In this document: positions 1 to 11,335 of the stretch, in pieces
How positions within the stretch are numbered: the first letter of the stretch is position 1
How the letters are laid out: each line of letters opens with the position of its first letter
Origin: Chlorops oryzae
Lineage: Eukaryota; Arthropoda; Insecta; Diptera; Chloropidae
Reading direction: 5' to 3'
Assembly: GCA_020466095.1 (NCBI GenBank)
Contig: CM035809.1
Location: forward strand, 20,659,869-20,723,868
Length of the DNA: 64,000 bases
Notes under the pieces: model-generated
Told to the model about the DNA's origin: nothing
Databases searched by the model: none
What the model saw: only the letters and a program-made list of their open reading frames with translations
Translations under genes and position numbers: made by a program

Positions 1-3000
1 GCATTGCGATGCGCCGAATGCAAATTTAAGCCTTCATCTCTATTCGAAATCTTTAACATTTTAACACGCCTCGACACTTGAGTGCGTACTCAAGGGGCCA
101 TAACATCAAGTGGGCTTTTTATTGTGCTCCCCAAATTAGAAGAAGCACAACTCACGCATACACGCAATGAATAAGTCCCTACTTAACTGACTGAATGAAG
201 GAATAACTCCATGACTGTGTCACTGCGAAAGATTAATGGACTTGTAGATTCCACTTGAGTTTTGGCATACTTTACTTACTACTTCCTTCACAGCGAATAA
301 AAACTTCCGTCAGATTTTCATCTACGAACGGTTCTCAAGTTTGCCTTTTGCTCACAACAATTTTTATATGCTTGGAATTTGCATCATAAAAAATGATTTC
401 ACGTCACTCCCACAAAGTGAAAACACCCAAAAAGAGTCTTAAAACTTAAAGAATACATAGGCGTACAAACGAAATTAATTCAGAAGGGGTTTTTGGCCTT
501 GTTTTGTGCTCAGTTCTTCGTATTCCTTTGTCATTCAACGAGTCTCGGATTGGGCTTGAGAGCCCCCAAAGCTACCCTTTGAATACTTCAATGATTGAGT
601 GACCTCTTCTCATTTTTAAATTTAGTAAAACGTGGTGAGAAACCTAAAATTAAGCTCAATATTTAATTTAAGATGAAGCATTCAAAGCAACTTTTTTCAT
701 AATTTCATTGAGATTTCTGTGCATTCGAAGCGGCCTTCGTCTCCTCACGAGAATCCTCATTCAAAGGCTGTAATTAAATTCAAAAGGCTAGCGCATCAAG
801 AAAAAAGAATCATTAATCAATTCCCAATAAATTGACGCCCACCTAAGAGTGGGAATGCCATCAAAAGGGACTTCCTAAACCAACTCAGACAGTGAAAGAA
901 GAGCGAGTTATGAAAAGCATTCAAAATGAAATTAGTAAACAAAAAAAAAAAAAAAGAAAATAATAATAATAGCGTGTAAACATCGAAATTACTTAAGTCA
1001 TTAGAGTTGGAATTAATATCCACTGAAAATTATTCTAAATTGTTTGATTATCAGCGGCAAGGCCAAATAAATGTCAATAAATTGTTAGCATGCGATATAT
1101 TTTGAGAGCATTGTTTATGACATAGAAACCATTTTAAAAAAATCGGTTTAAAATCACATAAGCGATAAAATCTAAAATCGCATATTTAAACGCACGTGTC
1201 GACCCTCAAATAAATCCTACTTAAAGACTTTTTTATTGATTCTTTAAGAAACGTGAGCCATATCGTTACCGTATCCCTTTTGTGACAGAAGAAGAAAATG
1301 GCACAGCTGATGATGAGAAAATCCCTTCCATTAAATTGTAGCAACGTGGTGATTTCCCTCGCCGAGGCATTCCACATGCTCTAATAAAAAATACAAAAAA
1401 AAAAAAATAAGAGGAAAAAAGACATACCTATACGTTAGTAACATAAGGATTTATATATGTAGTCCACGCAGAGTGAAATAGGGTGAGAGGCCTTAACTTC
1501 CATAAACGACAGCGACATGACATCAGTTGAAAAATGTTTTCTATTTTGTTTTTATTTTTTGTTTTCTAAATCCTTTCTCATACTCGAAAGGACAATCGAA
1601 ATTTGGATTTTCACCGAAAGTATGTTTCCTGTCCAATATTTTACAAACTAGCTCAAATATCTAATGGACATTGGAAAAGTTGTAACCACCCAAATCAAAT
1701 TGAAACATAATCCTTTAATTTTCTGTGACAAAGTCGCATGCTACTAAAGAGTTTCTCGCAAACTGAAAAGTTTTCAGCTGGAAAACGAAATCGCACTGTG
1801 AAACTTCATTCATTTTGTTAAGTTGTTTGTAGTTTTGGAACAAAATGGGCGTACAATTGCTTGACATTGCAATGCTATTGCTATCAGGAAAAATCTGGAA
1901 GCTAAGCACTCCAATCTAACGCAATAGATGAGTGCCATTGAAATATTTCTTCTTTAATCTTGATGGCCCATTCTATTTTTTTTTTTCTTCGATTATGGTA
2001 TAAAAAACTCAATACATCTTCATTTGAACAAATACAGAAACACCTTCTATTCTATTCTTAAAAAACATATTGGACCACTTAGAAAAATAATAAAACAGCG
2101 GTATCCTCATAATAATCCTATAATTTTGCAGCACAATAAGACAAAAAAAAAAAAATTGAAAAGAAAAGAAAATTATGAGGGCTCTAAAATGCCGAACAAA
2201 GCAATAAACCTCAGAGTGCATTAAGGGATGAAATGAAGATAAAGCAACGTTAGCACAAAAGTCCTTTAAGAATGGCTAATCAAGCGATCGAAACCACAAT
2301 TATATACCTGCTAGCTGGGAGCTGAATCCTCTGAATGCTTCGTTCGCGTTTTTGTGAAAATAAATTAAGTAAAAAGAAAGGAAATAAAATCTAAGCTTGT
2401 CTTTCTATATAATTCAGGAATAGTTAGACATCAGCATCAACAAAGAAAAAAAAAAAACAAAAATTCCCATGTGTCAAAACATAAAGTCTCGCCGTCGACA
2501 TGTCTAGAAGGACATGATGAGCCTGGGAGGCGAACAAGTTAATAAATGTAAGAGACTCAGTAATGGAATTTGCCCAAACTACACGTTAGAGCAAGGAGCG
2601 AGCTGCGAAGTTACATGTCTACTTACGCTAATTATCACATCCAAAAAAAAAAAAAAAAAAAGGCGGAGACACTGCAAAAGTTCCACCGGAAAAGCCGCAT
2701 CAATCAGCATCACTGTGACAAGAAATGCTAGGTGTGTGTATGAATGAATGCTGTGGATGCTGTGAAATAGGGTTGAAGTCGTCATGCCTTCTTATCTCAC
2801 AATAATAATGGATTCAACAGAGAGAGGGGGAGCGGAAGGAATGCACATAAAAGAAGAAATTACCGCATACAACTTGAACAATACCACACACATGATTTGA
2901 ACGCCCCGTCGAACCGCCTACAAAGTAATCTCACACAGTGGCAGAGAACAAGACTTTAGTGTGCGCGCAATTGCACGTTAACGGCAAGGACGAGGACGAC

Positions 3001-5035
3001 GTCAGTCAGGCACATGTTTCGAATAAAGAAATGGATTAAATGCATCAACAAATGAATGAAATTCCAGCTTAAATCATGAGGAAGAAGAATGAGTTCAAAA
3101 TCAACTCATACGAAAAGGTCACGAAATCCTGTGACAAAGGTTAATAAAAAAAAAATATAGAGGAAAAAAAACCCCTTTGACGATGACAAAAGCTCTCACC
3201 TGGAAAAGGGATGCTGACAATTTGCTTTATAGAATCTCTACGCATGAATAAAAATTACTCGCGAAATAAGGAGTAGGGAAAGTTCAATGAACAAGAAAAG
3301 AAGAAAAAGAAAAACAATAATAAATAAGGGAGAGCTTTGGGGAACTACCCAAGAGAAATACTAAAGAAAAGACAGTAACGATGTATGATGATAATAGCCT
3401 CCTAATTGGCCGGCTTAAATGAAGCTCACATGAATTAGTTGACGACAGACAGTCAGACGGAGGCGTGCTACTTCCGGAGCTACAACAAAAAAGGCTGCAA
3501 TTGAAACAGATATAAGAGAAATAATGTATTCTACCAAATATTTATGATGTTCATTCCCTAATGTGCAACCCCCACACCCACATGAAGTGTCCATTTTCAT
3601 CAATTGTTGACAAAGCATTCCCTTTCGTATTTCGTAAAGAAAACAAAAAAAAGAAAACTGGAACTTTCTATAAATTTATGTAAATAACATCATAATTTTA
3701 TGTATGCCTCCGCAATCATGCTCTGATATTTAACACATGTGGTATATGTAAACATGCACAGAAAGGACCTTTTTCGGGGCACTTGAAGAACGAATAAAAA
3801 AAGCAATATTCTTTTATTTACTTACATTTGCCAGTATTTGCACTTATTCTTCCAATTTACTTTCGCCAGTCGCATTTTTGGTGTGAGAGGACAAATAAAC
3901 AACCCCGAAAATTCGTCTATGCCTTCTTCTCGGTCTATTTGTCTTCTTCCTTTTTTTATTTTTTGTCTTTATTGAGTTGCGGTGAAATTTGCGGGATTCT
4001 TTTTGAGTACGAGTTGCAGAAATACTTTTAAAAAAATAAAATTTCCCTGCTGACAAGGTCAAGTAAGACGGTAGCTTGTTTATATACTCCCTCGATGGCT
4101 TCTGGATTATCATAAGGAATTATTCATAAATTTGTTTCTGGCATAAAGCACGTACATTTATCTGACACAATGAATCCTTTGAGGGAGTCACCATGTGATG
4201 TTCTTGCATAATCGTCACGTTTTTTGGCTTGATGGAGGGGGCGGAGAGGGCTCTCTGATGATGTTTTACAAATATAAATTTCTCATAATACATTAGGGCT
4301 TTCAGTGAGTGAGTGAGTGAGCGAGTGTTTGTGTTTCCTGTGGAATGATATACCCAGAGATATTGTTTTTATAATCGAGGACAATTGAGAGTAGTCACGT
4401 CATCAGTTTATCTTGACCATCATGAGAAGTCACTTACGAGACATTGAGTCCTTGCTCAGTCGCACTTCGAAGGCATCGTTCGATGTGAAATTCTACTAAC
4501 GTGGATAAATTATCCGATAGACTTTCGCGCTTTTCATGAAAATGACATTCTCAAATCATTCAAAATAGTTTTCTGGAAATCATTGATTCGATACACTGCT
4601 AGATCTGGCAGTTCAAATCTGTACTGTAGACATTCAAGCTACGCGTAATATGAATATCGAAGGCTTTAAGTTTCAACTTTCGATGATGCTCATAATAATA
4701 ACTGCAAATTTCATGTGCCTCAAATATTAAACTTTTCGGAAATTTGACGTACGCAATTGCTTCAATTGACGGAATTCAACTGACGCGTAATTGAAAATCA
4801 GGCTTTAAAAACAACTTTTTCATATTGCTATAATAAGAGAAATTCGACAAATAAAACCTGAACTAATATTGAAACTTCTTTGCGTGTACAGTCAGCATGA
4901 ATTCCCATTTCTCTTCAGTTAAACTACGATCTTGTGATATATATGTCCTAAATAGGAGGTGTTTTCATTGGTACACACATTTCAAATCGATGCTGAGTTT
5001 GAAGTTATGAAATCAATGGCCAACTGTACAGAGCC
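1..5035. other. gene-free AT-rich stretch
   Basis: I see no coding region with family similarity, splice structure or convincing codon use on either strand. The open frames here are short, start at non-ATG codons or run through A/T homopolymers. The only simple repeat of note is a GTGA run near 4304-4325. Intergenic or intronic DNA is the simplest reading. Confidence 0.6.
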
Positions 5036-5039
5036 GATA

Positions 5040-5401
5040 GTGCAAGCCTGAGCATAATACTGCCTTTGACCGGTTAATGTTATATTATGGCAGTCGCTTC
5101 ATCGAACTCTGCTAGCCGGCGGTCGGTAATAAACGGGTTGGCTTAAGGGTAGTCTGTAAATGACACTTTCATCAACTTAGAATACATATAAGAAACTGGG
5201 TTATTACTTTCTTTATTTGAATAGCCCGAAACCAGACCCATGACCTGCCGTTTTACGGACTACTGCCTCCCCAAGGACAGGCCCATGTTATAAAGGTCAG
5301 TTGAATACATTAGAAGTTGAATTAGGCAGGGACTACTTAGTAGTGGTAACATGAGGGACTGACCGAAGGCTACACTTGGGTCAGTCCATATTTCTGCAGG
5401 G
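5040..5401 (+). mobile_element. MITE family with CCCTGCAG ends, copy 1
   Basis: This stretch is clearly related to 46921-47329 (same strand) and 57204-57600 (opposite strand). Shared blocks include GTTATATTATGGCAG, CGGTCGGTAATAAACGGGTT, GGTCAGTTGAATACATTAGA and GGTCAGTCCATATT. The right end is TTTCTGCAGGG at 5391-5401. The left end has lost the CCCTGCAG terminus seen in the other two copies. It has no coding capacity. The superfamily is unclear because no target-site duplication is visible. Confidence 0.75.
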
Positions 5402-5925
5402 ACATAGAGACAACGGCTGTGGGTATTGGTGCCTTCGTAAAAATATTTTTTAATTATAAGTACAAAAAAACCAAATTTCATTTTCGACGCTTGGCTTACT
5501 TTCTGCTTTTCATGGCTTAATATTCACATTTTGTGGATGCATAGCAAAATGATTTGCTGTAAATTTATTGGCCCTATTACGATCAATGATCATATTTTGC
5601 CATAAGAGTAGAAAAATTTCTACCGAGCCGTATATCTATCGTTTTGGTATTATGAAAAACGATGGACAGGAATAAAATCAGCGTTGACCACGAACCACGT
5701 TGACTAAAACTGATCTTCCCTGATCGTGAGTATCTTTTCGTTATACGGTAGGTAGTATATGGCGCATCCGCTACTCAGTAACGAATATATACTATTAGTT
5801 ACAGCTTTAAAAATAAGAGAACATTGAAATCTGATTTTGAATCTCGTTACCAGGATATGTTGATATTAAATTTCATTCCTATTCGATTCATTTTTATTTG
5901 ATTTTCTTGAAGCACAAATCAGTTT

Positions 5926-6129
5926 TTAAGAACACTGGCACGTCCCGTTAGATAAACATCCGGTAACACTTAAATCAACGTAATCGTTATTTCGCTTGCA
6001 CCATTGAATACAGCCTTTGTTCCAACCCCCTTTGCAGAGACTTGATGGGCCCCTCGCGGCTTCAACTGGGCTCATGTAGAAACATAGCAGTGCAAGAGCA
6101 GCAACGGCAAAGATAGCAATGATTTTCAT
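5926..6129 (-). CDS. secreted six-cysteine defensin-like peptide, copy 1
   Basis: Single-exon, 67 residues. Residues 1-24 form a signal peptide (basic residue 2, hydrophobic core, small residues ending in VEA). The mature part of about 43 residues carries six cysteines spaced C-x7-C-x3-C-x13-C-x5-C-x-C. The CxxxC and CxC pair is the signature of the cysteine-stabilised alpha-beta fold of insect defensins. The short first loop recalls sapecin B rather than classical defensin A, which has about 12 residues there. No propeptide or dibasic cleavage site is visible. The mature region is basic, about +3. A TATA box lies 63 bp upstream of the ATG. A paralogue lies at 9817-10014. An antimicrobial role is the family expectation; an ion-channel-active peptide of the same fold cannot be excluded. 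Confidence 0.85.
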   Translation of the reverse strand: MKIIAIFAVAALALLCFYMSPVEAARGPSSLCKGGWNKGCIQWCKRNNDYVDLSVTGCLSNGTCQCS

Positions 6130-6191
6130 TTTAGATGTTAAGCTTCAAGCTTCAGGATCGATTTGAATTGTGGGTACCAATGGAGCTGTCC

Positions 6192-6199
6192 CTTATATA
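6192..6199 (-). promoter_or_regulatory. TATA box of defensin-like copy 1
   Basis: The minus strand reads TATATAAG here, 63 bp upstream of the start codon, which suits a leader of about 30-35 nt. The paralogue has a TATA-like TTTATAAG at the matching place. I did not see a clear kappa-B (GGGRNNYYCC-like) site in the next 170 bp. Confidence 0.65.
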
Positions 6200-6566
6200 T
6201 GCATAAATGCCACAAGATCGTAGATTCAATAAAAAGAAACTATAGATCGTTCGGTCTCTGCGCAAGATTAACTCAATATTAGCTGAGGTGTTTCAGGTGT
6301 CAATATTAAAAACTAAATTAAGCAGAATTGAAGAAAACAAATGCGAACACTGTTTTAGTCAAAAGCACATTGTTTTAGTGAGGTAAGCGGAGTTAGCAAA
6401 CACGAACGGAACGAATTTCATGGGTTCTTCCCAGTCTGACATTTTCAAGCAAGAAAAAAGCACTTTCTACGGTATTTTCCGGATATACGCACCGTGAAAA
6501 AGGCACGAAAAATAGTGCCAATACACTGAGGGAAAAACTGCAACTTCAAATCAAATCCGAGCCATA

Positions 6567-7114
6567 ACAGGTTGGCTGATAAGTCCCCGGTCTAACAAAG
6601 AAAAACACATTTTTTTGTCAAAATTCGTTTTTATTATTCAACATAGTTCCCTTCAAGAGCGATACAACGATTATAACAACCTTCCAATTTTTTGATACCA
6701 TTTTGTGAATTTTTTTGATGTTTTCGTCGGTAACCTCCTCTTTCGGGCGTCCACTGCGTTCACCGTCCTCCGTGCTCATTTCACCACGCTTGAATTTTGC
6801 ATACCAATCAATTATTGTTGATTTTCCTGGGGCAGAGTCCGGAAACTCATTATCAAGCCAAGTTTTTGCTTCCACTGTATTTTTCCCCTTCAGAAAACAG
6901 TATTTTATCAAAAGACGAAATTCCTTTTTTTCCATTTTTTTCACAATAACAAAAGTTGCTTCACAAAAGACGCTCTATCTCACAAACTAATTGACTTACA
7001 GACGTCAAATTTTGACACGAATCATTTGAAGGTTGCCACTATATAAAAATAATATGCATTTAATACTAGCGACGCCATCTATGTGTCAGACCGGGGACTT
7101 ATCAGCCAACCTGT
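6567..7114 (-). mobile_element. internally deleted Himar1-like (irritans subfamily) mariner
   Basis: Both ends carry the Himar1-type inverted repeat. The left reads ACAGGTTGGCTGATAAGTCC from 6567 and the right is its reverse complement ending at 7114, flanked by TA on both sides (6565-6566, 7115-7116). The element is 548 bp, against about 1.29 kb for full-length relatives. The transposase reads on the minus strand. The central two thirds, with the catalytic DD34D region, are missing, so the element cannot move by itself. Confidence 0.93.
6618..6935 (-). pseudogene. mariner transposase, internally deleted and frameshifted
   Basis: The ATG at 6935 opens a frame with the conserved mariner N-terminus: MEKKEFR, then WLDNEFPDS, WYAKFKRGE and ERSGRPKE. 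This is the first DNA-binding helix-turn-helix region, about 70 residues, ending near KKIHKM. It then joins directly to the C-terminal end of the gene in another frame. The alternative frame encodes the usual last ~20 residues (IKKLEG...CIALEGNY) followed by two stops. No catalytic aspartates remain. The open frame runs on to 6618 only as a frameshifted tail. Confidence 0.9.
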
Positions 7115-8289
7115 TATTAATTCAATATAGAAGAAAAATAATACCGAAACATATTAAGATAACAATTTTCAACTTTGATTTGATGTAGTTTCCATATATT
7201 TCGTGGAGTATGTTAAAGTTACATTGATTTGAAGTTGAACCCTATTGATTTGAGTTTGTTTTTATATTACCTCGTGAATTGCGTTGAAAATTACCTTGCT
7301 ACCTATTGAGTCAATAAGAAACGTTATTGAATTAATATGGAAACTCTTCACAGAGAAAAAAAAAAAAATATGACTATGAAAATATGAAATTTTAGTGAAA
7401 ATTATGAGTAGAGAAACTAAGTTTGGACGTGGACCATAAAAACAAGTTGCTTTCGTCGGGCCTTCCAAAACGTCACATACAAGCTCTTTCAAGAAATTCC
7501 TTTAGAATCTTTTTTTTAATTTTTTAAGCATAAAATTTTTGGTAAAATCTTTTATTTCTCAGTTTTTTAAATAATGTTAGTGTTAAATTATCTACTTTTC
7601 CCAAAAAAAAAAAAAAAAATCGACGCTCGCTGGAGCAGGGATCGAACCCACCGACCTGGTTTTTTACAAGAATTCATATCACAATTAAGTAGAATCAATA
7701 CCGAAAAATATCATTTTAATATGGTTTCTAAATTAAAATCGTCGATATTGCGCCACCTTAATTCAATGGTGTTCCATATTGAATCAAAATTTTTCTACGT
7801 TACTAGACTTTCGTTAACGATTCACATTGAATCAATGTGGTTTTTATTGATTTTATGTGGTTTTTTCTCTGGGTGTAAGCGGGGCTTCTTGTATGAAAAT
7901 TTATGGCGAATGACACAAATTAGCGTGCGCATAAGCATTTACTGTGAGGCTTCGTATTTACCAAATACAAGTTTTGACCTTTCTCAAAAAACGCATGCGA
8001 CGAAAATAATAAATTTATTGGACACAAATCTACCAGACTTTGTTAAATTAGGTGAAGTATGGTTACTTGCAACTATAGTAGAAGCGCTATTCGTACGAAA
8101 ATTAATGTGCGAAAGGAGACAAGATAGCGTGATTAGCATTATGATGAGCAATCTAATATTAATCGCAACTGCATCAAAATAATAGAAAATATAGCAATTC
8201 TATTGAACAACAAACCGTCAACAGATGTAATAACGAGGAATGGATGAGATGCTTACAACTATATGGGAGTATCGAATGGAGCAAGTGAG

Positions 8290-9620
8290 AGGAAAAAACA
8301 ACTATGATCTTGGACAGTGAATTAAGGAAATGGTTTGTAGAATCTAACATCAGACGTGACGCTATGGATGCACTTTTGTTAATATTAAGGAAAGGTGGAT
8401 TGAAAACAGACGTATGTCTACATAATAAGGAACTGTTATGTCAGATCTAAAACAAGATGCTCCGCATATGCTTTTGTTAATATAGAGCCGAAGGATCGTT
8501 TTTCCATTACGGCCTAAAGAAATGTATTGAATCCGTAAGTTCTTCGTTGTTAAAAGACGTCAACGATGTGATAGAGATCGATTTGGATATTGATGGACTG
8601 CCTCTAGACAAAAGTTCATCAACATCGTTGTTGCCTATTTTGGGGTCAATTTTTACATGTTTTCAAAAAAACCGTTTTTGATTGTGAACTTACAAAAAAG
8701 CAAAAAATATAAACGAATTTCTCGGGGATTTCGCTTGAACGTTTATGGAAATTGAGCTTATGGAAATCGAGCATATCTCAATAAATGATAGAAATGTGCG
8801 CCTTAAGATACGAACCATAATAAGCGATGCTCCAGCTCAAGCTTTTGTGACAAGGACAGTAGGACACACTTCTGGAAATGAGTGCTCCAAATGTTATCAG
8901 AAAGCCCATCGGTACTCTAAAGAATCTTCTGATTTAAGAACAGACATCGGATATGGAAAAAGGAAGGACAAATTATTTAACAAAACATCATTTCTTAATT
9001 CGCAGCATGTTCTTGGGAAGCTTGGGATAGAAATGACAAATCAATTTCCTCCTGAATTTAAAAATTTGATCGATCCCGGAGCTCCAAAAATAATGCTAAT
9101 GCATATATGCCACAATAAAATAATTAACAAAGAACGTATGGATTTTACTTTACAATCATATACGGAATTCATTCCAAGAGAACTCGATCAAAAGCAGCGA
9201 AGCGTTGATGAGTTGGGCACGTGGGAATCTATAGAGTTTCGGCAAATAATTTTATATACTGGCGACGCATTGTTTAAAAATTATATGGAGGAAGATTTGT
9301 ATAAACATTTTTTATTATAACATGCCTCGTATGGGTTGTGTACAAGAAATGTTGCAAAAATTTGTCCACTGTTTTCAGTTTTTATATGGTAAAAATAAAA
9401 TAAGTTACAATGTGCATGATTTACTTCACATTGCAGATTGCGTACGCCTACATGAAAACGTTGATTCCTTTTCGGCTTATAAATTCGAGAATTTCCTACA
9501 AATATTAGGAAATGACTGTCGAAAACCAAATGCAATCTTACAGCAATTAAATAAAATGCGACATCCAGTTAACCTTAATATAAAAAAAAAATACAAATCT
9601 GATTTAGAAAATGAAAACAG
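8290..9620 (+). pseudogene. EnSpm/CACTA-type transposase relic
   Basis: Consecutive pieces in shifting frames match the large transposase family of animal and plant EnSpm/CACTA elements (Transposase_21 region followed by a DUF4218-like region). At 8300-8440 there is an LRKWFVESNI block. At 8480-8690 there is YGLKKCI, then DLDIDGLPLDKSS and LLPILGS. At 8745-9320 there is ISDAPAQAFV, GHTSGNECSKC and then IPRELDQK...FRQIILYTGD. At 9322-9620 there is YNVHDLLHIADCV...DSFSAYKFENFL. Frameshifts and in-frame stops separate the pieces, so no functional enzyme is made. The relic ends next to the second defensin duplication unit, and no matching right terminal repeat is visible. Confidence 0.85.
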
Positions 9621-9816
9621 TTTCAAACCTCATAGTCGTTTCTATAACACCACAACGAAAATTGTATTGATTTCAATTCTGATTCGGACAATTGTCGGTT
9701 TCCTAAAATCCCCGATTGAAACCTGATTTTGAATCTCGTTACCAGGATATATTGATATTCAATTTCATTTCAATTCGATTCATTTTAATATGATTTTTTA
9801 AAGCACAAATCAGTTT

Positions 9817-10014
9817 TTAAGAACATAAGCACAACCCGGTATGTCGGCATCCATGAGTATGGGAACCGGGAACATGTTTTAAGCACCACTTTAAACAGCC
9901 TAAGTCCCTTGATCCCTTGCAGAGGCCTTTTGGGGGCGTCTGGGCTTCAGCAGGGCCCGTGTAGAAACATAGCAGAGCAAGAACAGCAACGGCAAAGATA
10001 GCAATGAGTCTCAT
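9817..10014 (-). CDS. secreted six-cysteine defensin-like peptide, copy 2
   Basis: Single-exon, 65 residues. A 24-residue signal peptide ending in AEA is nearly the same as in the paralogue at 5926-6129 (18 of 24 residues identical). The mature peptide of about 41 residues has cysteine spacing C-x7-C-x3-C-x11-C-x5-C-x-C, again the CS-alpha-beta pattern with a short first loop. It is more basic (about +5) and has four histidines. Outside the cysteines and the few residues around them (LCKG, GC, WC, GC, CxCS), little is shared with the paralogue, although the surrounding noncoding DNA is about 90% identical. It is likely secreted from fat body or gut if it follows insect defensins. That role is inferred from fold and signal peptide only. 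Confidence 0.85.
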   Translation of the reverse strand: MRLIAIFAVAVLALLCFYTGPAEAQTPPKGLCKGSRDLGCLKWCLKHVPGSHTHGCRHTGLCLCS

Positions 10015-10075
10015 TTTAGATGTTAAGCTTCAAACTTCAGGAGCGATTTGAATTGTGAGTACCAATAGAACTGTC

Positions 10076-10083
10076 TCTTATAA
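10076..10083 (-). promoter_or_regulatory. TATA-like box of defensin-like copy 2
   Basis: The minus strand reads TTTATAAG at the place matching the TATA box of copy 1, 62 bp upstream of the ATG. The flanking sequence (GAGACAG downstream, ACGATCTTGTGG upstream) is shared between the copies. Confidence 0.55.
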
Positions 10084-10624
10084 ATACCACAAGATCGTAG
10101 TTTCAATAACAAAAAACTAAAGATTGTTCGGTCTCTGCGCAAGATTAACTCAATAATAGCTCAGGTGTTTGAACGTCTGGAGAGCATGTCAATTTGTCAA
10201 TATGAAAAATTAAATTAAGCAGAATTGAAGAAAACAAATGCGAACACTGTTTTAGTCAACAGCACGTCGTACAGTAGTTCGGCTTCGTACATTTCTTGGA
10301 AAAAAAAACTAGAAGGAGTGGTCCTAGAAAAATGAAATTTGGCACTGAGGCCTTTTTTTTTACCTAATTAAGAAAAATATAAGGTTTCATAGGCTTCACA
10401 GGACTTCCTGAAACAAAGCGCTTATTTCGTAGAACATGCTTATGTTAAAACCATGTGTATTTACAAGGAGAGCAAAGCGCTTGGCTGCTTTCGACAAAAA
10501 CGTTTTCTTGCTGCTTATTAGCGCTTTTGGTCCATTCATATGCTCTACATATCTATCTGTATATCTTTGAGCTAACTTCACCTTTAAATGCATATTAATT
10601 GGTCCTGTTGTTAACGCCAGATAC

Positions 10625-11335
10625 ATCAGAGCTTTAATCTTTTTCTTCTTGCGTATTTATACATCAGAGCATTAATCTTTTTCTACTTGCGTATTCAAAT
10701 GTCCCGGCCTATCCCGGGGTCCGCAAAACGTGACCAGTTTCTATATTTTGTTCTATCGGTTGCATCATCCGAGATGAGTCCTACAGTCTCGGGTCCCATT
10801 TTACTGTGTCCATCCAATGCTGTTTCGGACGCGCACGCTGTGTGCAACCTTAAATTTCCAGTGCGTAACCTTTCTTTGCCAAACTCTCCTCATTTGCTCT
10901 TAGGACATGTCCACACCCACGTAGCCTTGCTTCCCAAATTTTCCCAATAATTGGCGCAACTCCATAACGGCTAAGGATGTCTACGTTAGGAACATGATAA
11001 AGACGATTCAGTTCGGATATCCTTCGAAGTACTTACAGTCTACATACTTTTGTAGACACTCGGTGCTATAGAGAGCGACTGGCCTGATGCGGTAAATTTC
11101 GCTTATATTTTAATCTCGCATAACACCATTCGTTGAACGCCACTTAATCCAAGCGGTGTTAACTCTCTCACTAACTTCGCAAGCGATCGTCCCGTCAGCC
11201 GAAAGTGTAGACCCAAGATATTTAAATTTTTCGGTCCTTTGGTAGGGCAATGTTATTAATTTTGATGGTTCCAGCTTCGCAAGGGTATGTTGTCATGTAT
11301 TCCGTTTTCCCGACATTCAAACGCAGTCGGTAAGC
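10625..11335 (-). mobile_element. 5'-truncated LINE (RTE-like reverse transcriptase C-terminus)
   Basis: The minus strand encodes the end of a LINE polyprotein in broken frames. It begins LRLNVGKTEYMTT, then KYLGSTLSADGT, and ends in a C-terminal block (GVAPIIGKIWEARL, HVLRANEESLAKK, DDATDRTK). The 3' end carries two tandem copies of a ~38-bp unit beginning ATACGCAAGWAGAAAAAG (10626-10700), as some LINE tails do. A second copy of the last 300 bp lies at 15890-16196 on the plus strand. Several stops and frameshifts make it non-coding. RTE-like placement is from memory of the C-terminal block, not a search. Confidence 0.8.

Larger units (their letters stand above)
5823..6369 (-). repeat. duplicated unit 1 (defensin-like gene plus flanks)
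   Basis: This segment is repeated in the same orientation at 9715-10265. Similarity starts at ATTGAAAYCTGATTTTGAAT on the left and stops after GAACACTGTTTTAGTC and a short AGCAC stretch on the right. It covers the whole coding region, the 5' leader, the TATA region and about 170 bp upstream. By eye the noncoding flanks of the two units agree at roughly nine bases in ten, so the duplication is fairly recent. Confidence 0.9.
6524..7875. mobile_element. possible CACTA-type non-autonomous element hosting a mariner
   Basis: The left end reads CACTGAGGGAAAAACTGCA at 6524. The right end at 7875, read on the minus strand, begins CACCCAGAGAAAAAACCAC. The two are imperfect inverted copies starting with CAC and followed by an A-rich block, and both are flanked by TA. 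The mariner at 6567-7114 sits inside, 43 bp from the left end. A CACTA-like transposase relic follows just to the right. The pairing of ends is an inference; the repeat is imperfect and the expected 3-bp target duplication is not visible. Confidence 0.35.
9715..10265 (-). repeat. duplicated unit 2 (defensin-like gene plus flanks)
   Basis: This is the partner of the unit at 5823-6369, in direct orientation, with starts about 3.9 kb apart. It carries about 25 extra bases near 10165-10200 and lacks a short stretch near the TATA box. The left border lies within 100 bp of the end of the CACTA transposase relic. Confidence 0.9.

Noticed and set aside
7620..7665. tRNA-like B box (GGTTCGATCCC on the minus strand) followed by a T run
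   Set aside because: No matching acceptor stem, anticodon arm or A box upstream, so not a tRNA gene; may be a fragment of a tRNA-derived SINE.
7574..8182. 202-codon frame on the plus strand
   Set aside because: Starts in a poly-A-derived lysine run and crosses the right end of a putative transposon; no family similarity seen. The part after 7900 may be decayed transposon coding sequence.
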